Origin: JBBROS01 sp963752225
Lineage (GTDB): Bacteria; Pseudomonadota; Alphaproteobacteria; Acetobacterales; Acetobacteraceae
NCBI GenBank assembly: GCA_963752225.1
Contig: CAVVXS010000010.1
Span: 1 to 64,000 of the forward strand
Direction of reading: 5' to 3'
DNA: 64,000 bases
This document shows, one piece after another, positions 43,238-52,098 of the stretch. The notes below the pieces were generated by a model. The model saw only the letters and a program-made list of their open reading frames with translations, ran no database searches and was not told the DNA's origin. Each line of letters opens with the position of its first letter. Within the stretch, counting starts at the first letter, position 1. A program made the position numbers and the translations under genes.

Positions 43238-44428
43238 ATGAATCAAGAAACAACCCGTCGCACCGTGCTCGGCGGTGCGGCCCTGCTCGCCGCCGGGTCG
43301 ATCGTTCGGCCGGCGATGGCCCAGGGAACCGCAGCCAAGCCGAAAACGCCGCTCGCCATCACGGTCGTGGACGTGGCCGGCAACCTCGCGCTGACCCAGC
43401 CGGCGTTCGAGGCGTACCGGCGCGCCAAGCCCGACATGGTCAACCGCATCAGCTTCACCAAGGCGCCGGCGCCGGAGCTGCCGTCCAAGATCCGGGCGCA
43501 GCAGAACGCCGGCAAGGTCGACATCGACTTCGTGCTGACCGGCACCGACGCGCTCGCGGCCGGCATCGACCAGAAGATCTGGCTCGATATTCTCCCCGCT
43601 CACGCCGCCTCCCTGCCGAACTTGCAGGAGGTGCTGCTGCCCGGGGCGATGAAGATGCAGGGCCTGGCACAGAACCAGGGCGTCATCGTGAGCTTCTGCC
43701 CGGCCGGCCCGATCCTCGAATACATGCCCGACAAGGTGAAGACCCCGCCGGCCAGCGCCGACGAGTTGCTGGCGTGGACCAAGCAGAATCCGAACCGCTT
43801 CATGTATGCCCGCCCGGCCAACTCCGGCCCCGGCCGCGCCTTCCTGATGGGCCTGCCGTATATCCTGGGCGACAGCAACCCCAAGGACCCGATCAAGGGC
43901 TGGGACAAGACCTGGGCCTATCTGGCCGAGATCGACAAGAACGTCGAATACTACCCGACCGGCACCGGGGCGACGATGAAGGAGCTGGGCGAAGGCTCGC
44001 GCGACATCATCACCACCATCACCGGCTGGGATATCAACCCGCGTGCGCTCGGCATCGTGCCGGAAGAGGCCAAGATTTCGTTGATCCGCGGGTTCCACTT
44101 CATCAATGACGGCCACTACATCTGCATCCCGAAGGGACTCGACCCCGAACGGACGGCGGTGCTGCTGGACGTCGTCAGCTTCATGCTGACCAAGCCGGCG
44201 CAGGCCTTCGCCTGGGACGACGGCTACTTCTACCCGGGCCCGGCGGTGCGCGACGTGCCGCTCAGCATGGCGCCGCAAAAGAGCCAGGACACCATCAAGC
44301 AGTTCGGCCGCCCCGAATACGAGAAGCTCGTCGCCGAGACGCCGAACGAGTTGCCGCTCGAGGCCGACCAGATGGTGCTCGCCTTCCGCCGCTGGGACGA
44401 GCAGATCGGCGGCAAGAAGACCAAGTAG
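43238..44428 (+). CDS. ABC transporter extracellular substrate-binding protein (Pot/Fbp type)
   Basis: The ATG at 43238 has a GAGGAAA box. The 396-residue product has a twin-arginine-like signal (RRTVLGGAALLAAGSIVRPA), then a type-2 binding protein: ITVVDVAGNLALTQPAFEAY, LPSKIRAQQNAGKVDIDFVL, WTKQNPNRFMYARPANSGPG and AKISLIRGFHFINDGHYICI. Proteins of this group bind polyamines, ferric iron, sulfate or organic acids. The partner genes follow directly, so it is the specificity component of this importer. Confidence 0.88.
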   Translation: MNQETTRRTVLGGAALLAAGSIVRPAMAQGTAAKPKTPLAITVVDVAGNLALTQPAFEAYRRAKPDMVNRISFTKAPAPELPSKIRAQQNAGKVDIDFVLTGTDALAAGIDQKIWLDILPAHAASLPNLQEVLLPGAMKMQGLAQNQGVIVSFCPAGPILEYMPDKVKTPPASADELLAWTKQNPNRFMYARPANSGPGRAFLMGLPYILGDSNPKDPIKGWDKTWAYLAEIDKNVEYYPTGTGATMKELGEGSRDIITTITGWDINPRALGIVPEEAKISLIRGFHFINDGHYICIPKGLDPERTAVLLDVVSFMLTKPAQAFAWDDGYFYPGPAVRDVPLSMAPQKSQDTIKQFGRPEYEKLVAETPNELPLEADQMVLAFRRWDEQIGGKKTK

Positions 44429-44444
44429 CTTATTCCAAGCACCC

Positions 44445-44462
44445 CCTCCCCTGATCGGGAGG
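44445..44462 (+). promoter_or_regulatory. hairpin between binding-protein and ATPase genes
   Basis: CCTCCC and GGGAGG form a 6-bp stem with a 6-base loop in the 51-base gap. Such hairpins often shield the highly expressed binding-protein mRNA from decay or reduce read-through. The right arm also supplies the purine box region before the ATPase start. Confidence 0.45.
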
Positions 44463-44479
44463 AAGCGAGGGCAACGCAC

Positions 44480-45547
44480 ATGACGATCCATGCCACGCCG
44501 TTCCGCGAGCTGCGCTTCGACGGCATCCGCCGCGACTTCGGCGCGCTCAACGCGCTTCGCGACATCACCCTGACGGTGAAGCAGGGCGAGTTCATCGCCC
44601 TGCTCGGGCCGTCGGGCTGCGGCAAGTCGACCACGCTCAACATCCTCGCCGGCCTGCTGCCGGCGACTGGCGGCGGCATCTGGCTCGACGAGCGCCGGAT
44701 CGACACGCTGCGGCCGGAGCAGCGCGGCTTCGGCATGGTGTTCCAGAACTACGCCCTGTTCCCGCACATGAGCGTCCGCAAGAATGTCGGCTTTGGTTTG
44801 CGTATGCAGGGGGTGAACCGGACCGACGCCAAGCGCCGGGTGGACGAGGCGATCGCGCTGGTGCGCTTGCAGGGCCACGAGGAGAAACTGCCGGGCCAGC
44901 TCAGCGGCGGGCAGCAGCAGCGCGTCGCGATCGCCCGCGCCGTGGTGATCGAGCCGCCGCTGGTGCTGATGGACGAGCCCCTTTCCAACCTCGACGCCAA
45001 GCTCCGGCTGGAGATGCGGGCCGAGATCCGCCGCATCCACACCATGCTGGGCGCAACCACGATCTACGTCACCCACGACCAGGAGGAGGCGCTGAGCCTG
45101 GCCGACCGCATCGTCGTGCTGAAGGACGGCGTGATCCGCCAAGTCGGCACGCCGGCCGAGCTGTTCGCCCGGCCCGACCACCTGGACGTCGCCTCGTTCA
45201 TGGGATTCCGCAACGCCGTGCCGGGCAAGGTGGCGTCGGTCGAGGGCGGCCGCGCCACGGTCGCAGTCGGCGACGCCCGCCTCGTCGGGGTCGCCAGGGA
45301 CACGCTGACGCCGGGTGCCGCTTGTGTCCTCGCAGTGCGGCCGGACGACCTCGTGCACAGCCCCGGCGCCAATGACGCGCTGCCTGCGACCGCGGTCAGC
45401 ACCGAATTCCGCGGCAACGACTTCACCGGGTTCGCCCGCATGGCCGACGGCACCGAGTTGGTGTTCGCGTCGCATGACGGCGTGGCGCCCGGCACGCCGG
45501 TGCAGCTCGTGGCCAACCCGGCCCGCACCTTGGTGTATGCCGCATGA
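44480..45547 (+). CDS. ABC transporter ATPase, PotA-like
   Basis: The 355-residue product has Walker A GPSGCGKST (residues ~44-52), signature LSGGQQQRVAIARA, Walker B LVLMDEPLSNLDAKLR, and the H-loop IYVTHDQEEALSLADRI. A C-terminal TOBE regulatory domain starts near residue 245 (VPGKVASVEGGRATVAVGDA). This is the PotA/UgpC/FbpC type. It energises the two permeases that follow; its stop overlaps the first permease ATG. Confidence 0.93.
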   Translation: MTIHATPFRELRFDGIRRDFGALNALRDITLTVKQGEFIALLGPSGCGKSTTLNILAGLLPATGGGIWLDERRIDTLRPEQRGFGMVFQNYALFPHMSVRKNVGFGLRMQGVNRTDAKRRVDEAIALVRLQGHEEKLPGQLSGGQQQRVAIARAVVIEPPLVLMDEPLSNLDAKLRLEMRAEIRRIHTMLGATTIYVTHDQEEALSLADRIVVLKDGVIRQVGTPAELFARPDHLDVASFMGFRNAVPGKVASVEGGRATVAVGDARLVGVARDTLTPGAACVLAVRPDDLVHSPGANDALPATAVSTEFRGNDFTGFARMADGTELVFASHDGVAPGTPVQLVANPARTLVYAA

Positions 45548-46446
45548 GTGCGGTCGCCGGACGCGCGCCGGACACCGTCCCCTTGTCGCAGCGGTTGGCG
45601 GCGCGGGGCTTCGATGGCCTGACCTTGCTGGTGCTGCCGGCGGCCGGCTTTCTGCTGCTGACCTTCGTTTACCCGTTCCTCTACGGGCTGTTCCTGTCGT
45701 TCACGCCCAAGGCCGGCGGCGCATGGGCCAACTACGCCCGGTTCTTCTCCGACCCGTTCCTGTGGAACACCATCGGCACGACGCTGTGGCTGTCGGTGCC
45801 GGTGACGCTGCTGAACCTGCTGCTCGCGGTGCCGATCGCGTTCCGGGTGCGGCCGATGCGGCGGCAGCGGCTGCTGACCACCATCCTGGTGGTGCCGATC
45901 ACGCTCGGCACGGTGCTGGTGGCCGAGGGGCTGCTGAACTACCTGGGCCCGCAGGGCTGGTTCAACCGCACGCTGATGTTCTTCGGCATTATCGGTAGCC
46001 CGGTGCGGTTGATCCATAATTACTGGGGCGTGTTCCTTTCGCTCCTGATCACCGGCTTCCCGTTCACCTTCCTGCTGACGCTGTCCTACCTGTCCGGCAT
46101 CGACCCGGCGCTCGAGCAGGCGGCGTCCACCCTGGGCGCCGGATCGCCGAGCCGGTTCCGGCACATCCTGCTGCCGCTGCTGGTGCCGGGCCTTGCCATC
46201 ACCTTCTGCCTGTCCTTCGTGCAGGCGTTCTCGGTGTTCCCGTCCGCCATCCTGTTGGGCGCGCCGGCGGGGCCGACCCGGGTGATCTCGATCGCCGCCT
46301 ACCAGGCCGCGTTCGAGGAATACGACTACTCCTTGGCCTCGGCGATCGCGATCCTGATGGGGGTGATCGAGCTGGTCATCGTCGCCGCCGTGCTCGGCGC
46401 CCGCGGCCTGCTGTACCGAGGCCCGGCGGGCGGGGGCAAGGGCTGA
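45544..46446 (+). CDS. ABC transporter permease 1 (PotB-like)
   Basis: The 300-residue product has six membrane segments (first LTLLVLPAAGFLLLTFVYPF) and the EAA motif EQAASTLGAGSPSRFRHILL that contacts the ATPase. It pairs with the next permease. The ATG overlaps the ATPase stop, and its TGA overlaps the next ATG, so all three are coupled. Confidence 0.92.
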   Translation: MSAVAGRAPDTVPLSQRLAARGFDGLTLLVLPAAGFLLLTFVYPFLYGLFLSFTPKAGGAWANYARFFSDPFLWNTIGTTLWLSVPVTLLNLLLAVPIAFRVRPMRRQRLLTTILVVPITLGTVLVAEGLLNYLGPQGWFNRTLMFFGIIGSPVRLIHNYWGVFLSLLITGFPFTFLLTLSYLSGIDPALEQAASTLGAGSPSRFRHILLPLLVPGLAITFCLSFVQAFSVFPSAILLGAPAGPTRVISIAAYQAAFEEYDYSLASAIAILMGVIELVIVAAVLGARGLLYRGPAGGGKG

Positions 46447-47297
46447 TGGCCGCGAGAACACCGGGGGGCAGGACCCCGCTCGAACGGCTTTGGGCCGCCG
46501 GCGTCTGGACGCTGATCGGCTTCTTCATCCTCAACCTGTTCGCGATGATCGCCAGCGTCGTCGTCAGCAGCTTCGCCACCCGCTGGCTGCGGTCCTGGCT
46601 GCCGACCGGCTATACGCTCAATTGGTATGGATCCGCCTGGGACGAGTTCCAGCTCGGCGACGTGTTGACGGTGACGTTCCAGGTTGTTTTCCTCGTTGTC
46701 GCGCTGTCCGGCGTCCTCGGCGTGCCGGCCGCCTATGCCCTGGCGCGGCGCGACTTTCCCGGCAAGCGCCTGGTGATGCTGCTGTTCCTGCTGCCGCTGC
46801 TGATCCCGCCGATCACCTTCGGCATCCCGCTGGCAACCGTCCTATACCAGACGGGCCTGGCCGGCTCGATGGCGGGCGTCGTCATCGCCAACCTGGTGCC
46901 GACGGTGCCGTTCGTGATCCTGGTGATGATCCCGTTCATCGAGCAGATCGACCCGCGGGTCGAAGCGGCGGCGCGGGTGTTCGGCGCCAATACGCCACGG
47001 CTGTTCCAGCACGTGCTGCTGCCACTGCTGCTGCCCGGCATCCTGGCATCGCTGCTGCTGGTGCTGGTCCGCACCATTGCGATGTTCGAGCTGACCTTCC
47101 TGGTCGCCGGCCCGACCAGCCAGACCTTGGTGGTGGCGCTCTACTACGCGGTGTTCGCCGCCGGGGTGCGCTCGGTGCAGTCGATCGATGCGATGGCGGT
47201 GATCTACATGGTGACCACGCTCATTTGGCTGCTGATCGCGCTCCGCTTCGTCAACCCGACCCAGATCGTGGCGCGGGCGAAGCGGGCGGAGACGTAG
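46446..47297 (+). CDS. ABC transporter permease 2 (PotC-like)
   Basis: The 283-residue product has six membrane segments (starting LIGFFILNLFAMIASVVVSS) and the EAA motif EAAARVFGANTPRLFQHVLL. With permease 1 it forms the channel of the importer encoded at 43238-47297. The last gene of the operon that begins with the GntR regulator; a mosaic palindromic repeat follows it. Confidence 0.92.
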   Translation: MAARTPGGRTPLERLWAAGVWTLIGFFILNLFAMIASVVVSSFATRWLRSWLPTGYTLNWYGSAWDEFQLGDVLTVTFQVVFLVVALSGVLGVPAAYALARRDFPGKRLVMLLFLLPLLIPPITFGIPLATVLYQTGLAGSMAGVVIANLVPTVPFVILVMIPFIEQIDPRVEAAARVFGANTPRLFQHVLLPLLLPGILASLLLVLVRTIAMFELTFLVAGPTSQTLVVALYYAVFAAGVRSVQSIDAMAVIYMVTTLIWLLIALRFVNPTQIVARAKRAET

Positions 47298-47322
47298 GAT
47301 CGAGACCGCAACCGAACCCACG

Positions 47323-47395
47323 TCATCCCCGGGCGGGGCAGGCAAAGGCTCCACGTGCGTGAGCACGTGGAAGGCTGCGGAGGGTTGACCCGGGG
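47323..47395. repeat. REP-like palindrome interrupted by a 50-bp palindromic insert
   Basis: CGTCATCCCCGGGC and TTGACCCGGGGAT flank this stretch and would abut to recreate the left arm of the element at 24156. Between them are about 50 bases (near 47335-47384) containing the perfect stem CCACGTGC-GTGA-GCACGTGG. The insert splits the palindrome at its centre. It lies between convergent genes. Confidence 0.75.
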
Positions 47396-47441
47396 ATTTC
47401 TCGCGCGTGGGAACGCCGGCGTTCCATGCGGGGCGGGAAGG

Positions 47442-48398
47442 CTACTTCGCCCCGGGCAGCGTCAGCATCGGCATCACGCCGCCGCCCAGCATCGTGGCCG
47501 GCAGGGTGCCGGTCCAACGCCGGGCCGTCTGGTACTGCACCACGTCCGGGTTCGCCGTTACCGCGGCGCCGACCTGCTGCACCGCCGCCGCTTGCGCCTC
47601 GCCCAGCAGCTTCGTCGCCTGCGCCTCGCCCTCGGCGCGCAGCACCGTGCCTTCCCGGTCCGCCCGCGCTTTGGCCACTGCCGCGCGGGCTTCGCCTTCG
47701 GCGCGCGTCACCGCCGCGGTCGCCTGCGCCTCCGCCTGCACCTTGGCCTGCTCGCCCTCGTAGCGCACCCGCAGCACCGTGTTCTCGGCCTGCAGGGCGT
47801 CGTTCTTGGCCTTCACCGCCGCTTCGACCGAGGCGTTGAACGAGGCGCTGTACTCGATGCGGCTGAGCTGCAGGTCCACGATGTCGATGCCGAACGCGTC
47901 GTGCACCGCGTCCTGGATCGAGCGGCGGATCTCGGTCGCGATCGCCTCGCGTTCGGACGAGATGTTGACGGTGTTGCGCCGGGCGAACACGCGCAACGCC
48001 CGGTCGGCGACGATCGGCCGCAGATTGCCGTCGATATCCACGTTGCCGGTCCGGCCCACCCCGTACAGCAGCTTGAACACCGCCTCGGGCGGCACCCGGA
48101 AGCTGAGGCCGATGCCGATCCGCACCGGCTGGTTGTCGATCGTGTAGACGCCGAGGTCGTTGGCCTGGAATGTCGTCAGGCTGACCTGCAGGTGGTCGAC
48201 GCTGTCGATGAACGGCGCCTTGGCGTGCAAGCCAGGTCCGACCGGAGCCGGGCTGGTAACGACGCCGAAGCGGCGCACGCCGGCCATCTCGGTCGGCTGC
48301 ACCGAGTAGAAGCTGCCGCTCACGGCAAGCAGACCGAATAGCCCGACCGCTCCGGCAACGACGGCGCCACCGGGCAAGCGAGGGATCGGAACACCCAT
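47442..48398 (-). CDS. SPFH/Band-7 domain membrane protein
   Basis: The 318-residue product has one N-terminal membrane helix (GGAVVAGAVGLFGLLAVSGS). A Band-7 (prohibitin-like) domain follows, with VQPTEMAGVRRFGVVTSPAP, GPGLHAKAPFIDSVDHLQVS and EIRRSIQDAVHDAFGIDIVD. An Ala/Glu/Gln-rich coiled coil (KAKNDALQAENTVLRVRYEG, VTRAEGEARAAVAKARADRE) precedes a hydrophobic end. Such proteins form membrane-associated rings and modulate proteases or membrane domains (HflK/HflC/QmcA type). There is no NfeD partner nearby. Confidence 0.9.
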   Translation of the reverse strand: MGVPIPRLPGGAVVAGAVGLFGLLAVSGSFYSVQPTEMAGVRRFGVVTSPAPVGPGLHAKAPFIDSVDHLQVSLTTFQANDLGVYTIDNQPVRIGIGLSFRVPPEAVFKLLYGVGRTGNVDIDGNLRPIVADRALRVFARRNTVNISSEREAIATEIRRSIQDAVHDAFGIDIVDLQLSRIEYSASFNASVEAAVKAKNDALQAENTVLRVRYEGEQAKVQAEAQATAAVTRAEGEARAAVAKARADREGTVLRAEGEAQATKLLGEAQAAAVQQVGAAVTANPDVVQYQTARRWTGTLPATMLGGGVMPMLTLPGAK

Positions 48399-48407
48399 GA
48401 TGTCTCT

Positions 48408-48425
48408 CCGAGGATCAATCCTCGG
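48408..48425. promoter_or_regulatory. inverted repeat upstream of the Band-7 gene
   Basis: CCGAGGAT-CA-ATCCTCGG is a perfect 8-bp inverted repeat 9 bases before the Band-7 start codon on the minus strand. It contains the GAGGAT purine box and could hide it in an RNA hairpin, or act as the end of the upstream transcript. Confidence 0.5.
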
Positions 48426-48471
48426 CGGCCGTTATAAGTCCGATCCAGAGCCGGAACGAGTGGCGAGACCC

Positions 48472-49104
48472 TCAGGCGGCGCGGGTCAGACGCTTGAGGA
48501 ACGCAGAGACCCGGTGCCGCCGCAGCTCGTAGCGCGCCTTGTCGTCGGTGGTCATGTAGTTGAGCTGTACCACGTAGCGCCGTCCGACGAACTGCTTGTG
48601 GCCGTGGAAGGTGGTGGGGCCGTTCGGAAACACCAGCAAGGTGCCGTTCACCGGCGGCACTTCGACCGCGTAGTCCTCGATGTCGTCGGGGCCACGAAGC
48701 AGGCGCAGGCAGCCCTCCTGCCGCGCCCAATCGGCCGTTTCGGGATTGAGGTAGAGCAGGACCGTCACCCGCTTGGTTAAGCTGTCGCAGTGGATGCGGC
48801 CGTCCTTCTCGCGCGATTGCCCGCGCAACGTGACCATGACCGGCGCGTCGTCGAGCTGCAGTCCGAATTTCCCGGCGATCGCGGCCCGGAACCGCGGTCC
48901 CTCGAGTTCGTCGACCAAGGCCTTGCCGGACGGCCCGAGCCGCAGCCCGTCAGTCGGGAACGACCCGCCTTTGGCGATCGCCGGCAAGTCGGCAACCACG
49001 GCGGGCAGCAAATCGGCAGGGACGAAGTTCGGCACCACCACGTGGGTGAACGGATCGGCGGCCACGGGGGTGGCGGCAAGGCGGTCATAATCGAGCGCGA
49101 GCAT
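48472..49104 (-). CDS. 2-oxoglutarate/Fe(II)-dependent oxygenase
   Basis: The ATG at 49104 has a strong GTAGGAGGG box; longer frames upstream are noise. The 210-residue double-stranded beta-helix protein shows the iron triad His105, Asp107 (GRIHCDSLTKR) and His167 (TTFHGHKQF), with Arg175 or Arg176 as the 2-oxoglutarate ligand. Between them are TVLLYLNPET and VPPVNGTLLVFPNG strands. This matches prolyl-4-hydroxylase-like oxygenases, several of which work on small molecules or sugar-nucleotide chains. The substrate is unknown. Confidence 0.88.
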   Translation of the reverse strand: MLALDYDRLAATPVAADPFTHVVVPNFVPADLLPAVVADLPAIAKGGSFPTDGLRLGPSGKALVDELEGPRFRAAIAGKFGLQLDDAPVMVTLRGQSREKDGRIHCDSLTKRVTVLLYLNPETADWARQEGCLRLLRGPDDIEDYAVEVPPVNGTLLVFPNGPTTFHGHKQFVGRRYVVQLNYMTTDDKARYELRRHRVSAFLKRLTRAA

Positions 49105-49181
49105 GCGCCCTCCTACTCCCGCACGGACCCTGCGTGCAACTCGGACCGCACGGTGCCTGACCCGCGGAGGAGGTCGGCGAG

Positions 49182-49418
49182 CTAAGTGCGGTTCGAGTGT
49201 TTCGGCTTGATCAATCCCGTGTTGGACAGCAGCTGCGGGCAGCTGAACCGTCCGGCACAGCAAGGCGCCGGGTCGTTGCCGTGGAATGCGGCCCGCGACA
49301 GGGCGTGTCCCTCGCAAACGGAGATCGCCGGCGGAAGCGGCACTTGCGGCGGCGCAGCAAGGGCGGCTCCGGCGCCGGTTATGAAGACTAAAACAGGGGC
49401 GAGTAGCGTAATCTTCAT
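49182..49418 (-). CDS. small secreted Cys-rich protein
   Basis: From the ATG at 49418, the 78-residue product has a signal peptide (LLAPVLVFITGAGAALA) and a short mature part with paired cysteines (PAPCCAGRFSCPQLLSNTGL) ending in KPKHSNRT. The CCxGRxxC block and RT terminus are familiar from small exported proteins of unknown function in alphaproteobacteria. Two disulfides in the periplasm are likely. It is divergent from zapE and about 80 bp upstream of the oxygenase gene. Confidence 0.65.
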   Translation of the reverse strand: MKITLLAPVLVFITGAGAALAAPPQVPLPPAISVCEGHALSRAAFHGNDPAPCCAGRFSCPQLLSNTGLIKPKHSNRT

Positions 49419-49560
49419 CGACAGTCTCTCTTCCACCCTGGAACTTGCTGATCTCACAACGTGTCAATCGACGGGTTAGTTACAACTTCACAGTGGTGTG
49501 ACATGTGGCCGATCTGCACCACTAGCCCTTCGCGCCGCGCTGCGGCAGGGATCGGACGCC

Positions 49561-50730
49561 ATGCACGGCGCCTCTCCTGACCTCCCCGGGCCGCTCGAAG
49601 CGTATCGGGCCAAGCTTGCCAGCGGTGAACTCGCCACCGACCCGGCCCAGGCGCTTGCCGCCGAGCGGCTGCAGGCCTTGTGGCGGCGGCTGCGCGGCTA
49701 TGCGCCGCAGCCTCGGCGCGAGGAGCGCAGCTTCTGGGACCGGCTGCGGCCCGGCCGGGCCCGCCCGGACGACATCCCGGCCAGCTACCCGCACGGCATC
49801 TACCTGGTCGGCGAGGTCGGCCGCGGGAAATCGATGCTGATGGACCTGTTTTTTGGCGCCGCCGCCGTCGAGCACAAGCGCCGGGTGCATTTCCACCAGT
49901 TCATGCAGGAGTGCCACGCCCGCATCCACGCTTGGCGGCGCGAGCCGCACCGCTTGGCGGACCCGCACAGCGACGACCCGATCCCGCCGCTCGCCGACCG
50001 CATTGCCGACGAGGCCTGGCTGCTGTGCTTCGACGAGTTCCAGGTCAACGACATCGCGGACGCCATGATCCTGGGCCGGCTGTTCAAGGCGCTGTTCGCC
50101 CGCGGCGTCGTGGTGGTCGCGACCAGCAACGTGCCGCCGGACGAGTTGTTCGCCGGGCAGCCGGGGCGGGACGCGTTCCTGCCCTTCATCGCCCTGCTAA
50201 AGGAGTACCTCGACCTGCTCGTGCTGGGCGGCACACATGATTTCCGCCGCAAGCGGGCCGAACGCCTGGCCACCTGGCACGTGCCGGCCAACGCCGCCGC
50301 CGATGTCGCGCTGGACGACGCGTTCCGGCAGCTCACCGGGGGCGCGCCGGCCCGGCCAACGCGGATGACGGTGATGGGGCACACGCTGGAAGTCCCGCTT
50401 GCCGCCAACGGCGTGGCCCGGTTCGATTTCGAGGCACTGTGCGGTCAGCCGCTCGGCGCCGGCGACTACCTGGCTTTGGCGACTCACTACCACGCCCTGG
50501 TCATCGACGCCGTCCCGCGGCTGAGCCCGGAGAATTATGACCGCGCCCGCCGCTTCATCGTGCTTGTCGACACCTTGTACGAGCACCGGGTCAAGCTGAT
50601 CGCGAGCGCCGACGCGGGGCCGGACGAGCTGTATGCGCGCGGCGAGGGCGCCGCCGCGTTCCGCCGCACCGCGTCGCGCCTGGAGGAGATGGCCAGCCGC
50701 GAGTATCAGGATCTGCCGCATCTGACCTGA
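49561..50730 (+). CDS. zapE: cell division protein ZapE (AFG1-like ATPase)
   Basis: The 389-residue product matches ZapE: GIYLVGEVGRGKSMLMDLFF with Walker A (residues ~84-91), RVHFHQFMQECHARIHAWRR, Walker B LLCFDEFQVNDIADAMILGR, VVATSNVPPDELFAGQPGRD, and FIALLKEYLDLLVLGGTHDF. ZapE is a P-loop ATPase that interacts with FtsZ under stress; mitochondrial AFG1 is its relative. The ATG at 49561 follows a GGGATCGG stretch; the longer frame from 49498 lacks a ribosome box. Confidence 0.94.
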   Translation: MHGASPDLPGPLEAYRAKLASGELATDPAQALAAERLQALWRRLRGYAPQPRREERSFWDRLRPGRARPDDIPASYPHGIYLVGEVGRGKSMLMDLFFGAAAVEHKRRVHFHQFMQECHARIHAWRREPHRLADPHSDDPIPPLADRIADEAWLLCFDEFQVNDIADAMILGRLFKALFARGVVVVATSNVPPDELFAGQPGRDAFLPFIALLKEYLDLLVLGGTHDFRRKRAERLATWHVPANAAADVALDDAFRQLTGGAPARPTRMTVMGHTLEVPLAANGVARFDFEALCGQPLGAGDYLALATHYHALVIDAVPRLSPENYDRARRFIVLVDTLYEHRVKLIASADAGPDELYARGEGAAAFRRTASRLEEMASREYQDLPHLT

Positions 50731-50752
50731 ACCCGGCCATGCGGTGTCCCGG

Positions 50753-52093
50753 TTAGCGGGCGAGCAGACGGGAGAAGCTGACCACGCAGGCCGTTGCCGC
50801 GAAGCACGCGGCCAGGCCGAGCGCCAAGGTGGGTCCGTGCAGCGGGCTCAAGCCGAAGCACAGCGCCACCAGCGCGGCGCCGATCGACTGGCCCATCAAC
50901 CGCGACGTCGCCACCGTGCCGCTGGCGCCGCCGCTGCGGTTGGGGGGCGCCGACGACATGATCGCCTTCAGGTTCGGCGACTGGAAAAAGCCGAACCCGG
51001 CGCCGCACACCAGCATCCGCACCATGATCGCCGCGTTCGAAGCGCCGTCCGGCAAGGTCGCCATCAGCACCAGGCCGACGCTCAGGATCGCCATGCCGAT
51101 GCCGCCCAGGATCGCCGGCGGGAACCGGTCCGACAAGGGGCCGGCGATCGGCGCCACCATCCCGGTCGCCACCGGCCATGGCGTCAGCAGCAGCCCGGTC
51201 TCGACCGCGTTGTGCCCCAGCACTGTTTGGAACAGGAAGGGCAGCGACACGAAGCTCAAGCCCTGCGCCGAGAACGAGCACATCGAGGTCAAGGACGACA
51301 ACGCGAACAGCGGCCGCCGGTACAGGTCGATCGGCAGCAGCGGCGCGAGCTGCCCGATCTGCTGCCGCACCAGCACCGTGCCCGCGCAAGCCGCCACCGC
51401 CAAGGCCGCCAGGGTCTGGCCGAGCGTCGCCTGGTGCGCGGCCTCGCCGACCGCCAGGATGATGGCGGCGAAGGTGACGGCGCTGAGCGCGCTGCCGAAC
51501 CAGTCGAATCGCCGGGCCGCACGCGGCGTCTCCGGCAGGGAGCGCGCCGCCAGCGCGAGCGCCACGAGCCCGACCGGCACGTTGACCGCGAACAGCAGCG
51601 GCCAGGCGGCGACGCTCAGCACGGCGGCCGCGACGCTCGGGCCCAGCGCGGTCGAGACGGCGACCACCAGCGCGTTGAAGCCGACGCCGCGGCCGAGCTG
51701 GTTGGCGGGGTAGATGAAGCGGATCAGCGCGGTGTTGACGCTCATGATCCCGGCCGCGCCCAACCCCTGCAACACGCGGGCGGCGGTCAGCGACGGCAGC
51801 GACCAGGCCAGCGCGCAAAGCAATGAGGCCAGCGTGAACACCAGCAGCCCGGCGCTGTAGACCCGGCGGAAGCCGACGATCTCACCCAAGGCGCCGAGCG
51901 GCAGCAGGCTCGCCACCACCGCGAGCTGGTAGGCGTTGACCACCCAGATCGACGACGCCGGGCTCGCGTCGAGATCGGCGGCGATGGTCGGCAGCGCGGT
52001 GTTGGCGATGCTGGTGTCGAGCGACGCCATGCCGACCGCAAGCACGATCGTCAGCACCGCCGCCCGCCGCCGCGCCGGCGGCAGGCCTCCCAT
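50753..52093 (-). CDS. MFS drug-efflux type transporter (DHA2-like)
   Basis: The 446-residue product begins with LTIVLAVGMASLDTSIANTA, the DHA2 motif C-like start, then IWVVNAYQLAVVASLLPLGA and LGEIVGFRRVYSAGLLVFTL (motif A). LGPSVAAAVLSVAAWPLLFAV lies in the fifth helix, where the family usually has GP.lGG. About 12-14 membrane helices are expected. Such exporters pump out drugs or metabolites by proton antiport. It starts 6 bp after the end of the upstream gene and is probably co-transcribed with it. Confidence 0.88.
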   Translation of the reverse strand: MGGLPPARRRAAVLTIVLAVGMASLDTSIANTALPTIAADLDASPASSIWVVNAYQLAVVASLLPLGALGEIVGFRRVYSAGLLVFTLASLLCALAWSLPSLTAARVLQGLGAAGIMSVNTALIRFIYPANQLGRGVGFNALVVAVSTALGPSVAAAVLSVAAWPLLFAVNVPVGLVALALAARSLPETPRAARRFDWFGSALSAVTFAAIILAVGEAAHQATLGQTLAALAVAACAGTVLVRQQIGQLAPLLPIDLYRRPLFALSSLTSMCSFSAQGLSFVSLPFLFQTVLGHNAVETGLLLTPWPVATGMVAPIAGPLSDRFPPAILGGIGMAILSVGLVLMATLPDGASNAAIMVRMLVCGAGFGFFQSPNLKAIMSSAPPNRSGGASGTVATSRLMGQSIGAALVALCFGLSPLHGPTLALGLAACFAATACVVSFSRLLAR

Positions 52094-52098
52094 GGCGG

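Noticed and set aside
43214..45475. 753-codon minus-strand frame across two ABC transporter genes
   Set aside because: It spans two well-identified genes and their intergenic gap, has no domains, and is typical antisense openness in high-GC DNA.
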